A stretch of 33,269 nucleotides of DNA, from positions 1 to 33,269 of the forward strand of contig CAMCMB010000079.1 in assembly GCA_945875845.1 (NCBI GenBank), read 5' to 3'. Every line of letters begins with the position of its first letter. The first letter of the stretch is position 1. Of this stretch, positions 7,382 to 15,998 are shown one piece after another. The notes under the pieces are model-generated. The model worked only from the letters and a program-made list of their open reading frames with translations, searched no databases and had not been told where the DNA came from. Both the position numbers and the translations under genes were made by a program. Source of the DNA: Pirellula staleyi DSM 6068. Its GTDB lineage: Bacteria; Planctomycetota; Planctomycetia; Pirellulales; Pirellulaceae.

Positions 7382-8347
7382 ATGTCGTCGACCGTTACCA
7401 CATCCGAGACCACGACCACCGCAACCAAACCCGCTCGAATCGATGTTTACGAGCGAGTAACCAACCGCATTATCGAACAGCTTGAACAGGGTGTTAGGCC
7501 TTGGATGAAGCCTTGGAACGCCGAGCATGCCGCTGGACGTATCACAAGACCGCTTCGCTTCAATGGCTTGCCTTACTCAGGCATCAATATCTTGATGCTA
7601 TGGGCCGAGGCAGAGGACAAGGGCTACTCTTGCCCATTGTGGCTCACCTTCAACCAGACCAAAGAGCTTGGGGGATTCGTCAAGAAAGGCGAACACGGTT
7701 CCACCGTTGTTTACGCTTCGACCTTCAAGAAGTCGGAAGCGGACGATAAAGGGGATTCAGTCGAGCGAGAAATCCCGTTCTTGAAGCAATACATCGTATT
7801 CAATGCCGAGCAATGCGAAGGCTTGCCCGAACATTACTACGCAACCAAAGAGCAACCCAATTCGACCATCGAACGGATTGAGCAAGCGGACCGGTTTTTT
7901 AAGAACTTGAACGCCGACATTCGCGAAGGAGGCGACAAGGCCTACTACACCATCACCCATGACTATATCCGCATGCCGTTTCTGGAGACGTTTCGCGATT
8001 CTGAAACCCATGCCGCAACCATGGCCCATGAGCTTTGCCACTGGACCCGACACCCAAAACGGCTTGATCGCGATTTAGGCCGCAAACGCTTTGGCGATGA
8101 AGGCTATGCCATGGAGGAGCTTGTAGCCGAACTTGGCTCCGCTTTCCTATGTGCAGATTTGAGCATCACGCCAGAACTTCGAGCGGACCACGCCGAATAT
8201 CTCGCAACTTGGCTGCATGTCTTGAAGAATGACAAGCGAGCCATCTTTACCGCCGCTTCCTACGCGTCGAAGGCAGTTGAATTCATGCACGGATTGCAGC
8301 CAAAAGATACCACCGTTTCCGATGTGTCAACCAAGGAAGGAAACTAG
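7382..8347 (+). CDS. ArdC-like antirestriction protein (ssDNA-binding plus zincin domain)
   Basis: This 321-residue protein starts at an ATG preceded by GGGGAGAG. Residues 20-145 match the ArdC N-terminal domain: DVYERVTNRIIEQLEQGVRPWMKPW, then NGLPYSGINILMLW and TFNQTKELGGFVKKGEHGSTVVY. This part binds single-stranded DNA in the family. Residues 165-290 are the polyvalent metallopeptidase-like domain with AHELCHWTRHPKRLDRDL (HExxH-type HELCH, 216-220) and the downstream glutamate in YAMEELVAELGSAFLC. ArdC proteins protect incoming plasmid DNA from restriction during conjugation. It is followed after 8 bases by a RadC-like gene, with which it probably forms an operon. An upstream in-frame ATG at 7304 has no good ribosome site. 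Confidence 0.9.
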   Translation: MSSTVTTSETTTTATKPARIDVYERVTNRIIEQLEQGVRPWMKPWNAEHAAGRITRPLRFNGLPYSGINILMLWAEAEDKGYSCPLWLTFNQTKELGGFVKKGEHGSTVVYASTFKKSEADDKGDSVEREIPFLKQYIVFNAEQCEGLPEHYYATKEQPNSTIERIEQADRFFKNLNADIREGGDKAYYTITHDYIRMPFLETFRDSETHAATMAHELCHWTRHPKRLDRDLGRKRFGDEGYAMEELVAELGSAFLCADLSITPELRADHAEYLATWLHVLKNDKRAIFTAASYASKAVEFMHGLQPKDTTVSDVSTKEGN

Positions 8348-8355
8348 GTGCAACC

Positions 8356-8787
8356 ATGATCGTAAAAGCCAAGATCACCGGAAAACTTGACAGCAACCAA
8401 AAGGTAGCGGACGCGCTTCGAACATGGCTCGCCGCTCAAAACATTGTCGACCAAGACAAGGAGCATTTTTGGGCAATCGGTTTAGATATCAAGCTGAAAG
8501 TGAAATACATCGAGGTTGTGACCATGGGAACACTAGACGCAAGTCTAGTGCATCCTCGCGAAGTGTTTCGCTTTGCCATCATGAACGGCGTATCTTCCAT
8601 CATCGTCGGACACAATCACCCGTCTGGCGATGTGTACCCGAGCAGTGAAGATCGAACCGTTACCAAACGACTCGCCGAGGCTGGCAGGCTGCTAGGCATA
8701 CCGCTCCATGATCACCTGATTATTGGAGAAGGCGAAGAGTTTTACAGCTTTGCCCAATCGATCCCGCAGGACTTGAAACAAGCCTGA
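8356..8787 (+). CDS. RadC-like JAB/MPN domain protein
   Basis: This 143-residue protein is almost only a JAB1/MPN+ fold of the RadC type. DIKLKVKYIEVVTMGTLDASLVHPREVFRFAI is followed by the metal-binding signature VGHNHPSGDVYPSSEDRTVTKRL and HDHLIIG. The N-terminal helix-hairpin-helix of chromosomal RadC is missing, as is normal for the copies found on plasmids and genomic islands. Zinc is presumably bound by the two histidines and the aspartate. The biochemical role is unsettled; plasmid copies often neighbour antirestriction genes, as here with ardC upstream. Confidence 0.9.
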   Translation: MIVKAKITGKLDSNQKVADALRTWLAAQNIVDQDKEHFWAIGLDIKLKVKYIEVVTMGTLDASLVHPREVFRFAIMNGVSSIIVGHNHPSGDVYPSSEDRTVTKRLAEAGRLLGIPLHDHLIIGEGEEFYSFAQSIPQDLKQA

Positions 8788-8800
8788 TCGAACGCCCCGA

Positions 8801-8842
8801 GCCAGTTCACGCAACTGGCCCCATTCTAACCGCCCGGCGGTT
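8801..8842. terminator. Two hairpins after the radC-like gene
   Basis: GCCAGTT (8801-8807) pairs with AACTGGC (8813-8819), and AACCGCC (8828-8834) with GGCGGTT (8836-8842). The tandem stems lie between the RadC-like and zinc-ribbon genes and may attenuate transcription. Confidence 0.45.
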
Positions 8843-8888
8843 CGCCGCTGGGCTTCTATACCATTACCGACACTTTTAGGCAACCATT

Positions 8889-9263
8889 ATGGACCCAACC
8901 ACCTGCTATATCACGATCCTTGAAGCAACCCGCGAATATGACTACGCACGAGCGAAAGAATACGCCTTGATCCTCAAAGGCTGGCTCGAATCGGGCGGAT
9001 TCTATCCGAAAGGCTTCGAGGTAAACGCAATTCTAGACACGCTCGGACGCATTTTACGCCCTGCATGCCATCCCGCCGCGCTTCGCTTCCCCTTCGTTAA
9101 CATCCAATGCTTCCATTGCGATGGAGGCAAAGACATCGAAAGCCTTGAACAGGCCATAGATGAGGGCTGGATCAAAATCGACCCTGAAACCGAACTCCCC
9201 AATTTTTCCCATATCGGACTTTGCCCCGAATGTCGGAGGAGGGAAGACGAAGACCACAACTAA
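8889..9263 (+). CDS. Hypothetical protein with two CxxC pairs
   Basis: This 124-residue protein has no family I can name. Its N-terminal half is helical (EATREYDYARAKEYALILKGWLESGG, then VNAILDTLGRILR). The second half contains CFHC and CPEC, separated by about 40 residues, which would suit a split zinc ribbon. It ends in an acidic tail. It follows the ardC/radC-like pair in the same direction and is closed by a good terminator hairpin, so it probably belongs to that transcription unit. Confidence 0.7.
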   Translation: MDPTTCYITILEATREYDYARAKEYALILKGWLESGGFYPKGFEVNAILDTLGRILRPACHPAALRFPFVNIQCFHCDGGKDIESLEQAIDEGWIKIDPETELPNFSHIGLCPECRRREDEDHN

Positions 9264-9291
9264 TCACCCATCGATTCTTGACAACTCGCAC

Positions 9292-9324
9292 CGACTGCCT
9301 GGAGCCTACAGGCAGTCGAATTTT
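9292..9324 (+). terminator. Rho-independent terminator
   Basis: CGACTGCCTG (9292-9301) and CAGGCAGTCG (9309-9318) form a perfect 10-bp stem with a 7-base loop, followed by AATTTT. It lies just after the stop at 9263 and closes the ardC unit. Confidence 0.75.
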
Positions 9325-9650
9325 CACGTCAAAATTTTCGGCGCTATCGCGCCGGTGTGTGGCATCCATGCCTGTGTTTCGCCCGACATCGTATCGGGCG
9401 ACAGTGTCGCGGGAAAAAATTATGAAGCGTAACAAGGTAGCGGCATTGAAATCAAGAAAGTTTCTGGGCAACATTTGAGAATCGACGAATCTCGTACCTT
9501 GGTCAACCTCCTTGATTCTCGGAGAGGTCAATTGGATGATTCAATTGGTCGTTCATCGCTTTGGCCCCCTGAGTGGAAGTTGTGGTAAACTCCACTGTAA
9601 GCCATAGCGAATTATTCAGTCCACGTTACTTTGAGAACACGTTTTTAGAA
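9325..9650. other. Intergenic region
   Basis: No gene is seen. A 7-bp stem, CGCCCGA (9380-9386) with TCGGGCG (9394-9400), and GAGAATC/GATTCTC near 9478/9513 are present. The remainder separates two convergent transcription units. Confidence 0.4.
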
Positions 9651-10997
9651 CTACCTGTCCCTGCTGTCCCTTCCATTTCCAAAATCGACAATTCGATCAT
9701 AAAGATACCGATACCTTAGCGGGCCGATGCCATTGCTGTTTACAACAACCTCTCTTCCCCAAAACCCTCCAATAATGAATGTGTCGGCACCAGCCCCGCC
9801 CGTTAATTCATCGCGCCCTACATCGCCGCTGATGTAGTCCTCTCCGTTATCGCCGCTCAAAAAGTCGTTTTGCTGCCCACCAAACAAGGTGTCGTTGCCG
9901 TCACCACCATAGATAGTATCATTACCGATCCGGCCATTGATGAAATCATTGCCAATATCACCCCATATTGTATCATTTCCTGCACCACCGTAGCAGGTGT
10001 CGTTTCCTCTGCCACAACGGATCTCTGCACCAACCGGACTGTTGATTTCAATGTAGTCGTCGCCTGCCATGGCTGAGATATACATGCTTTTCGGTCTTGT
10101 GCCCAGTATCGGGGTGCCGTTTAGTGTCACGGCCCCATTTGACAACTCATTTATGACAATGCGATCGTTGCCAAGTGTACCTGTGATTGACAGCTTTTTA
10201 GAACTCGCGTCGAAACTAAACGTCAATGCTCCCGTCTGGGCATGTGAAGAAAGCCCGGTTCCAATGACAAAAAATGGAGCGAATGCAATATTCCAGAATG
10301 AACTGCATTTGGTTCGTTCCCTGCGAAAACGGCAAACAACAGTCATTATCAATCCTCCGATGCACCAGATTGTGGTCGAAGTCGGTTCGGGAACAACGCC
10401 CGGGGGGCTTGGGGGAGCAGAAGTTTCGATTAGGTGAAAGTCATCCATCACATAGACCGTCGCCGATTCAGCGTATAATCTTAGTGTGAACAGGTCGTTT
10501 CCCGTTCCAAGTATGCTTCCGATTTGAAAGCTACCAAATAGCCTTTGGGGATTGGTGTAATTCGCAAAACTATGTTGAAAAAAAACTTCATTGTTCCAGA
10601 GTAAATCGTAGGCAATTGGGCCAGTGTCTCTCGCAAGAAGCGCTGAAACACCGTAGTACTGACCCGCAGTCGTTACAATGGATTGACTTAACTCGGCAGG
10701 TTTTGAGCTGGTCGCAACCGAATACGCAAAGTAGTTTCCACCGCTAAAAAGAGGATGAGGTTCATCGAATGGAGAAAAACCATTGATTGCCGAGACAACT
10801 CCAAATTCAGTTCCATTGACAGTCCAGCCTCCAAAATCTCCTGTTTCAAAGCCTGGATTTATGAACCCAGCGGCCACCATTGAGGGAAACGCGAAAATCG
10901 CAAGTAGAGCAGATGCCATGTACGATTTCAAAACGACAAGCTTGCTAAATTGATACGCGGTCCCGGTAAACACGTACGATGCTAGTTTTTTTTTCAT
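9651..10997 (-). CDS. Secreted PEP-CTERM protein fused to an RTX-like calcium-binding repeat domain
   Basis: This 448-residue protein has a signal-like N-terminus ending SMVAAG (about residue 43). A typical PEP-CTERM ectodomain follows (GFINPGFETGDFGGWTVNG). At 203-228 there is VVPEPTSTTIWCIGGL, a hydrophobic stretch and CRFRRER. This is a complete PEP-CTERM sorting signal, which is normally the end of a protein. The frame nevertheless continues with a second signal-like segment (FWNIAFAPFFVIGTGLSSHAQ, 234-254) and a domain of GGxGxDxU-type repeats (about 310-405: GRGNDT, GGAGNDT, GGDGNDT, GGAGADT), which bind calcium in RTX proteins. The layout looks like two secreted-protein genes joined by loss of a stop codon. 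An upstream start is unlikely; ATG 10997 fits. Function is unknown; surface or matrix roles are likely. Confidence 0.8.
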   Translation of the reverse strand: MKKKLASYVFTGTAYQFSKLVVLKSYMASALLAIFAFPSMVAAGFINPGFETGDFGGWTVNGTEFGVVSAINGFSPFDEPHPLFSGGNYFAYSVATSSKPAELSQSIVTTAGQYYGVSALLARDTGPIAYDLLWNNEVFFQHSFANYTNPQRLFGSFQIGSILGTGNDLFTLRLYAESATVYVMDDFHLIETSAPPSPPGVVPEPTSTTIWCIGGLIMTVVCRFRRERTKCSSFWNIAFAPFFVIGTGLSSHAQTGALTFSFDASSKKLSITGTLGNDRIVINELSNGAVTLNGTPILGTRPKSMYISAMAGDDYIEINSPVGAEIRCGRGNDTCYGGAGNDTIWGDIGNDFINGRIGNDTIYGGDGNDTLFGGQQNDFLSGDNGEDYISGDVGRDELTGGAGADTFIIGGFWGREVVVNSNGIGPLRYRYLYDRIVDFGNGRDSRDR

Positions 10998-11227
10998 TAT
11001 TTACTCAATTGTGAAGGTAGTAAACGATTCGATGATTAAGAATGTCGATATCTAAGTTCCTCCCAAACGAAAGATCCGAGCGGACACGTCTGGTAATGTG
11101 ATTTTTGCGAATGTAGATTTGATTTCTCCGAATGAAAGCAAAAACCATGTTGGGGCGTCGTGCCCCCTGGCATCGCCCACAAAATAGTCGCAGGCGATGC
11201 TTTGTGCTCAAACAGGGGACTCCCAGA

Positions 11228-11383
11228 CTAGAAGAGGTAGAAGACTGTACCAACGAGCCCCGAGAGAATGCAGGTTGCACCTAAGGTTGCTGTTCCGGCC
11301 GGTTCGCAACTTGACGCTCCGTATCCTACAGACCCTACCCCCGTTAAAGCCGAAACCCCCCAGCAGACTAATTCAAAATCCAT
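11228..11383 (-). CDS. Small hydrophobic peptide, 51 residues
   Basis: An ATG at 11383 preceded by AAAGGAAAG opens a 51-residue frame: MDFELVCWGVSALTGVGSV, then a glycine-, serine- and cysteine-rich middle with three further cysteines or near neighbours, ending in LSGLVGTVFYLF. Almost the whole length is apolar, so membrane insertion or a bacteriocin-like or signalling peptide are possible. I recognise no family. It lies alone, leftward, between the PEP-CTERM/RTX gene and the sigma-factor operon, and longer in-frame starts (to 11479) lack its good ribosome site. Confidence 0.5.
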   Translation of the reverse strand: MDFELVCWGVSALTGVGSVGYGASSCEPAGTATLGATCILSGLVGTVFYLF

Positions 11384-11399
11384 CGTTCTTTCCTTTAGC

Positions 11400-11928
11400 T
11401 TGAGACAATTCCAAGAAAAAGCGACAACAACAATTGTTGGCTCAGTACTTTGAGCGTTACGTGTTTGTCGATTTGACAAAAAAAATTTGCTTTTTCGTTA
11501 GATCCAGATTCCAAGCGACTTAAGGCGACGCAACTTCAGCGTTCATTTCAAATCCCCGGCACCAGACCGTTGATGCGTGGACTTGCGACTTTTCAAGAGT
11601 TACATGAATGAACGAAGCTATTGCCAAAGAAGGCATGCGAGGCTTGGTGACAAATGATCAGAGCGGCCAAATAGAGCCGTCCAAATTGCCCTTAAGTCCA
11701 AGCTTTAAAAAGTCAGGGTTCGCTTGGGAACGCCGGCAATTTGCGTATCGTGAGATTTTTCGGTAAATTTTCCGATTTTCTATCCAAAAAAGTCATCGTA
11801 GTACGCTTCAAAACTCGGCGGGGAAAGCAAGCGCGTATTTGTTGCAACCAAGAGTTGCCGAAATGCACACCAGAGTAGATCGCATTACACAAAACCAATT
11901 GAACCGATTTTTACCTGAGGACAACGTC
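11400..11928. other. Intergenic region before the sigma factor gene
   Basis: About 530 bases with no supported gene; small AT-rich stretches near 11470-11500 and 11755-11785 could hold promoters for the divergent peptide gene and the sigma factor operon. No clear hairpin terminator is seen. Confidence 0.35.
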
Positions 11929-12471
11929 ATGGAATTAAGTGAAGCTGAGCTAGAGGATTTAAAAAAATACGCAAAGAGTCTTGGATTGGAACGTTTCCAG
12001 GCTCGGTTTGGCCCAGGGGACGTCGTTGGTGCCGCAATGGCAGAAGCGAAGCGGCAATGGGATGCAGGCTACAGACCCGACAAACGGATGCCTTGGTATA
12101 AGTTCCAAGTTTTTCGAGCTGCTATTGTGCTTATTCGAGCTCACGACAATCAACGTAGGGGAGTCGATTGTGAAATCAAGGACATGGAAGAAAACCATTA
12201 CCTCGACTCCCCAAATTTGTTGGTAAATGCAATCACTGGACCTCTCACAACCGTTTTGCGGAAGGAACGTGATGACGCTCTTCAAGCTGCTCTGAGTAAC
12301 CTTGATGATAAAAGCCGCGCAATACTTTGGGATAATTGCGTTCTCGAAAAATCCTTCGAAGAAATTGCCTTTTCGCTTGGGATTACGAGAAGTGAGGTAC
12401 AGAGCATAAGGAAAAAGGCGGTGAATAGCCTTGCCGTTTACCTTAAGGAGAAGCCCCATGGTCGCAAATGA
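11929..12471 (+). CDS. ECF-like RNA polymerase sigma factor
   Basis: This 180-residue protein starts at the ATG at 11929, which has GAGG eight bases upstream; an upstream ATG at 11839 lacks a site. The N-terminal half (ELSEAELEDLKKYAKSLGL to FRAAIVLIRAHDNQRR) corresponds to sigma region 2. The C-terminal half (ALQAALSNLDDKSRAILWDNCVLEKSFEEIAFSLGITRSEVQSIRKKAVNSL) is a standard region 4 helix-turn-helix. The stop overlaps the start of a Ser/Thr kinase gene by 14 bases. Planctomycetes are rich in such sigma-kinase pairs. The kinase is the likely regulator, by phosphorylating the sigma factor or an anti-sigma component. Confidence 0.85.
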   Translation: MELSEAELEDLKKYAKSLGLERFQARFGPGDVVGAAMAEAKRQWDAGYRPDKRMPWYKFQVFRAAIVLIRAHDNQRRGVDCEIKDMEENHYLDSPNLLVNAITGPLTTVLRKERDDALQAALSNLDDKSRAILWDNCVLEKSFEEIAFSLGITRSEVQSIRKKAVNSLAVYLKEKPHGRK

Positions 12472-15400
12472 CGGTCTCGATGATGAAAAACTAGATTTTG
12501 CAATTGAAGAAGTAGAGAAAGTCGCCAAGCAAGGTATGGAACCAGATTGGCAACCATTGCTGCAGCAGTTTCCGTCCCACAGCGAATACATCAGGAATTA
12601 CTTTTATGTAAAGTCAGAGTTGTTGGGTTTGCTGCCCAACTTTGGCCCCAAGTACCATGTTCATCGTAAACTTGGAGGTGGCGGGTTCGGTGAGGTTTAC
12701 TTGGCAACCCATATCGAACTAAACCGCTATGTCGCCCTGAAGCGTGCAAATCCATGGGGTAGTGCGAAAGAGATCGAGATTGCTAAAGCTTCACTCGAAA
12801 ACGAACGCTCAAAGCTTGTTCAGATGCGGCATCCAAACATCGCAAAATTATTTGATGCGACAAAAGACCTCCTTGTCCTGGAGTACATAAATGGAAAGCC
12901 CATAACACAATTCTGTGACGCAAACTCTCTTGGAATACCCGAGCGACTTCAACTGTTTTTGGACGTTTGCCATGCGACTATGCATTTCCATCAACTTGGA
13001 ATCGTACACATGGACTTGACAGACTCAAACATATTGGTAGAGGAATCAATTGGATTGATCGGTGTCCCAAAGATAAACGATTTTGGTTTATCTACTCAAG
13101 TAAATGAGCCGCGAAAGGGTGAAGTCGCTGGAACCCAAGACCGCGTCCCTCCAGAATGGGTCAATGGTGGCGACCCAACAACATCCGGGGACATTTATCT
13201 TCTTGGACTTATCTTGTACGATTTGTTGGTTTCCTTCGGGTCAGACATCAGAAAATCCGCGACCTTCGCCAATTCTAAGCGTCCACTCCCAAGCGCCTTT
13301 CTTAATGATTTAATGGTTCGCGACCAAGAGTTCATCGCGGAGTGTCGCAATATTCCGTTGCACAAACTAAAAAGTAGCCTTAGATACGAACTCGATGGGG
13401 TTGTCAAGCGAGCGATAAACGAGAAACCGCAGGAACGATACGGAACGGTCAGTGACCTCGCGAAAGCAATCGAAAGTATTTTGAAAGGTGAACGCCTCCC
13501 GCCCAGCTTGTGCGAAAGAAACCTGAGTAACTTTTTTTACATCGTGAAGAAAACGTTTGCGACAAATTGTGTATCTATCGTCTTTTGTTCAATTTCGGTG
13601 ATTATTGCAAGTCTTTTCCTTTTCCTTTACGTTGTTTCCAAAGCTGACAATCTCGCTTCCGAAACTACTTATAGTCAACGATTCAAACAATCTAGTTTGA
13701 AACTGCTTGAAACGATGAGGCACTGCGGCCCCGAGGAGTTTTTGGTAAGAATCGGCGACTTAAATGGTTCCGAAAGCGCCCTAGTCGCTCGTGAGTTAAT
13801 TACACTCCAGTCGGAGTTCCCCGACGACAACGCGACTTCGATCAGACGAGATGCGATCATACGCACGGTAATTACAAAGCGACTATCGCCGGGCCATGGT
13901 CTAAAGCTTATTCTTGACTCTAATGTTCCAGAAGAGCTGTTCGTAATAAGTCCCTTTCTTACGAAAGGCGGAATGGATGATCGGCAAGCATTTCGAGCGA
14001 TGCTTAACGAAGATACTTCCTCTAGGAGAGTAGACGTTTCTCGCCCGCTGGGCACTGCCTTTTTACACTTGTCCCTCGAACTTTCTGAAACCATTCAGTC
14101 AAAATTTGAAAAAGTGTTCTCTCAGGAACTCAAAGAGTCTGCATCGCGTTTGTGTGATTCTTCAATTCAGGAACTCGACAAATGGTGTTCGATTTACAAA
14201 TCGCTCGGACCGAGTTTGGCTGACCATTTATTGGTAATCGCTCGCGACAATCAAGAAAGGCATTCACGCAGGTTCAAAGCGTCCGCCGCTTTAGCTAAAT
14301 TGCACTCAGACAAATACGATCAACTGGCAAAGTGGCTGTTAGAACTTTCGAGCGAAGTTGCGCTACCAATCATGGAACAAATAAAAAAGCAGAAAAATGC
14401 CTCAGCGTTTAAAGACGCGATTTGCCCACTGGAATTGCCAACCAACGATCTCTTGGCTGACAAGTACGTGATAGCGGCTATCGCATTAAACGCAATTGGA
14501 AACGATGAACTATTGTCGGCATGCTTATCCGGAAACGCTGGCGAATGTGCCAGATCACGCGCCATAGTAATGTGTCGGAAAATGGAAGTGCCGGTTAACG
14601 CTCTAATTGCCCGAACCGCATTCGAAAAAGACGACCATACACTTGCATCGCTAATTGAAGCAATCGGCACATATTCTCCGAGCGAGGCAGCAGTCAATAG
14701 GCATCAGGAGTTTCAGAATTTAGTGCAAACTGCGTACTTGTCGAATAGCTCGTCGCATGTTCATGCAGCTTGTATATGGGCAATGAAAGCCTGGGGATTC
14801 ACAATTCCACAAGTACCAATTTCACTCGTTGACGATATAAAGGATAAACAATGGTTTCGTAGCCCGTCGAACATGGACTTCCTCACTCTGAATTTTTCGC
14901 AAAAGACAGATTCTGAATTCACTTATCGAATTGCGGTAGGAACTCGAGAGGTAACCGTAGGGGATTTTTCGTTATTTCTTGAAGATAAACGGAAAACAAA
15001 AGAGCTGAAAGATTCCAAGCTTGGTCTTGACTTGGCAAAGGCGGAGATTAGCCCGACTGCGGATTGCCCTCGAAATTCCATAAGCTGGCATGCAGCGGCA
15101 GAGTTTTGCAATTGGCTTTCAAAGCGTGACGCAATTGATCCGACCGAATTTTGCTTTACTGTCCCATCATCGCTAGGAAATGAAACAAGCGATGTGTTGA
15201 CATTGCGAGAAAACGCCCACACATATAACGGTTACAGAATGCCGACTAAAGAAGAAGCAGAGTTTATCGCACGAGGTTTGCTGCCAACATTTTCGAGAAC
15301 GACCATACTTAAGGACGGAGAATTGCTGTTCCCTTGGGGATATGACTCAAAGCTTCTTAATGACTTCGCCATGACTGCAGAAAACTCAAAGGGTAGAACT

Positions 15401-15661
15401 TGGGCTGCAGGCTCAAGGTTGCCAAACAGTTTCGGTGCATTTGACACACTTGGAAGTCTTCTTGAATGGACCATTACCTTTGATGCTGGACGAACCTACG
15501 CATTTTGCAGCGGCGGAAACTATATAAATCAGCTCCCAATGCTTTTTGATCCAAAACCAGTTGCCGGGGGGAAGTTCGCTAGCACCAACTTCTATTATGG
15601 ACTGAGAGTTGTAAGAACGATATCTGACGGACCTAGGCAGATCATCGGTAAAGTTGATTGA
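12458..15661 (+). CDS. Transmembrane Ser/Thr kinase with C-terminal FGE-sulfatase domain
   Basis: This 1067-residue protein starts at ATG 12458 behind AAGGAG. Its order is: cytoplasmic kinase (66-340), transmembrane helix (about 371-393), an approximately 430-residue helical region without known motifs, and an FGE/sulfatase-modifying domain (about 830-1060; NSISWHAAAEFCNWLS, YRMPTKEEAEF, FPWGYDS, FGAFDTLGSLLEW, YYGLRVVRT). The kinase keeps the glycine loop GGGGFGEV (73-80), Lys95 in VALKRA, a candidate helix-C glutamate, and DFG (208-210). Its catalytic loop reads HMDLTDSN (184-191) instead of HRDLKPxN, so the Arg and the loop Lys are lost while Asp186 and Asn191 remain. That suggests weak or unusual kinase activity. 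The outer FGE domain may be the sensor. It is co-translated with the sigma factor. Confidence 0.9.
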   Translation: MVANDGLDDEKLDFAIEEVEKVAKQGMEPDWQPLLQQFPSHSEYIRNYFYVKSELLGLLPNFGPKYHVHRKLGGGGFGEVYLATHIELNRYVALKRANPWGSAKEIEIAKASLENERSKLVQMRHPNIAKLFDATKDLLVLEYINGKPITQFCDANSLGIPERLQLFLDVCHATMHFHQLGIVHMDLTDSNILVEESIGLIGVPKINDFGLSTQVNEPRKGEVAGTQDRVPPEWVNGGDPTTSGDIYLLGLILYDLLVSFGSDIRKSATFANSKRPLPSAFLNDLMVRDQEFIAECRNIPLHKLKSSLRYELDGVVKRAINEKPQERYGTVSDLAKAIESILKGERLPPSLCERNLSNFFYIVKKTFATNCVSIVFCSISVIIASLFLFLYVVSKADNLASETTYSQRFKQSSLKLLETMRHCGPEEFLVRIGDLNGSESALVARELITLQSEFPDDNATSIRRDAIIRTVITKRLSPGHGLKLILDSNVPEELFVISPFLTKGGMDDRQAFRAMLNEDTSSRRVDVSRPLGTAFLHLSLELSETIQSKFEKVFSQELKESASRLCDSSIQELDKWCSIYKSLGPSLADHLLVIARDNQERHSRRFKASAALAKLHSDKYDQLAKWLLELSSEVALPIMEQIKKQKNASAFKDAICPLELPTNDLLADKYVIAAIALNAIGNDELLSACLSGNAGECARSRAIVMCRKMEVPVNALIARTAFEKDDHTLASLIEAIGTYSPSEAAVNRHQEFQNLVQTAYLSNSSSHVHAACIWAMKAWGFTIPQVPISLVDDIKDKQWFRSPSNMDFLTLNFSQKTDSEFTYRIAVGTREVTVGDFSLFLEDKRKTKELKDSKLGLDLAKAEISPTADCPRNSISWHAAAEFCNWLSKRDAIDPTEFCFTVPSSLGNETSDVLTLRENAHTYNGYRMPTKEEAEFIARGLLPTFSRTTILKDGELLFPWGYDSKLLNDFAMTAENSKGRTWAAGSRLPNSFGAFDTLGSLLEWTITFDAGRTYAFCSGGNYINQLPMLFDPKPVAGGKFASTNFYYGLRVVRTISDGPRQIIGKVD

Positions 15662-15851
15662 ATTTGTGTGTGTTTATTGGTTAGATCCGAGTTGCCTGTG
15701 GACGAGCGACCTATTGTCGATTAGCGGGTCCGAGTTCTTTGCGTTTCTGCCAAATATTTTCCGGAGTGGGCCACAACGTTGGTCAGCATGAGGGGGCCAC
15801 TCAAGAAGCCACGATGGGCGTGGCTCCTTATTTGAAAGAAGGAGTTTCGTT
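15662..15851. other. Intergenic region with a hairpin
   Basis: No gene. AGCCACG (15807-15813) and CGTGGCT (15819-15825) form a 7-bp stem with a 5-base loop followed by CCTTATTT. It could terminate the kinase operon. Confidence 0.5.
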
Positions 15852-15998
15852 ATGACACAATCACGTACCAATCCATTCCTAACTCGTTATCCCGGTCCAT
15901 ATGCGATTCGGCCAAGCACTGAAATTTTTTTGCCCATGTGCACGTTCGGCCCTCAAACGGCGACGGATTGGGATGTCGCTGCAATCTACTTCACCTGA
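15852..15998 (+). CDS. Small hypothetical protein, 48 residues
   Basis: An ATG at 15852 with a strong AAGGAG eight bases upstream opens a frame of 48 residues beginning MTQSRTNPFLTRYPGPYAIR and ending DVAAIYFT. It has no recognisable motif. The strong ribosome site and the lack of any other use for it are the reasons for calling it. Its stop overlaps the end of the convergent gene at 15986-16390 by 13 bases. Confidence 0.4.
   Translation: MTQSRTNPFLTRYPGPYAIRPSTEIFLPMCTFGPQTATDWDVAAIYFT

Noticed and set aside
9432-9485. Short peptide frame MKRNKVAALKSRKFLG
   Set aside because: Too short and without ribosome site or conservation evidence.
12458-15661. Diversity-generating retroelement target at the FGE domain
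   Set aside because: No reverse transcriptase and no template repeat are seen within the window.
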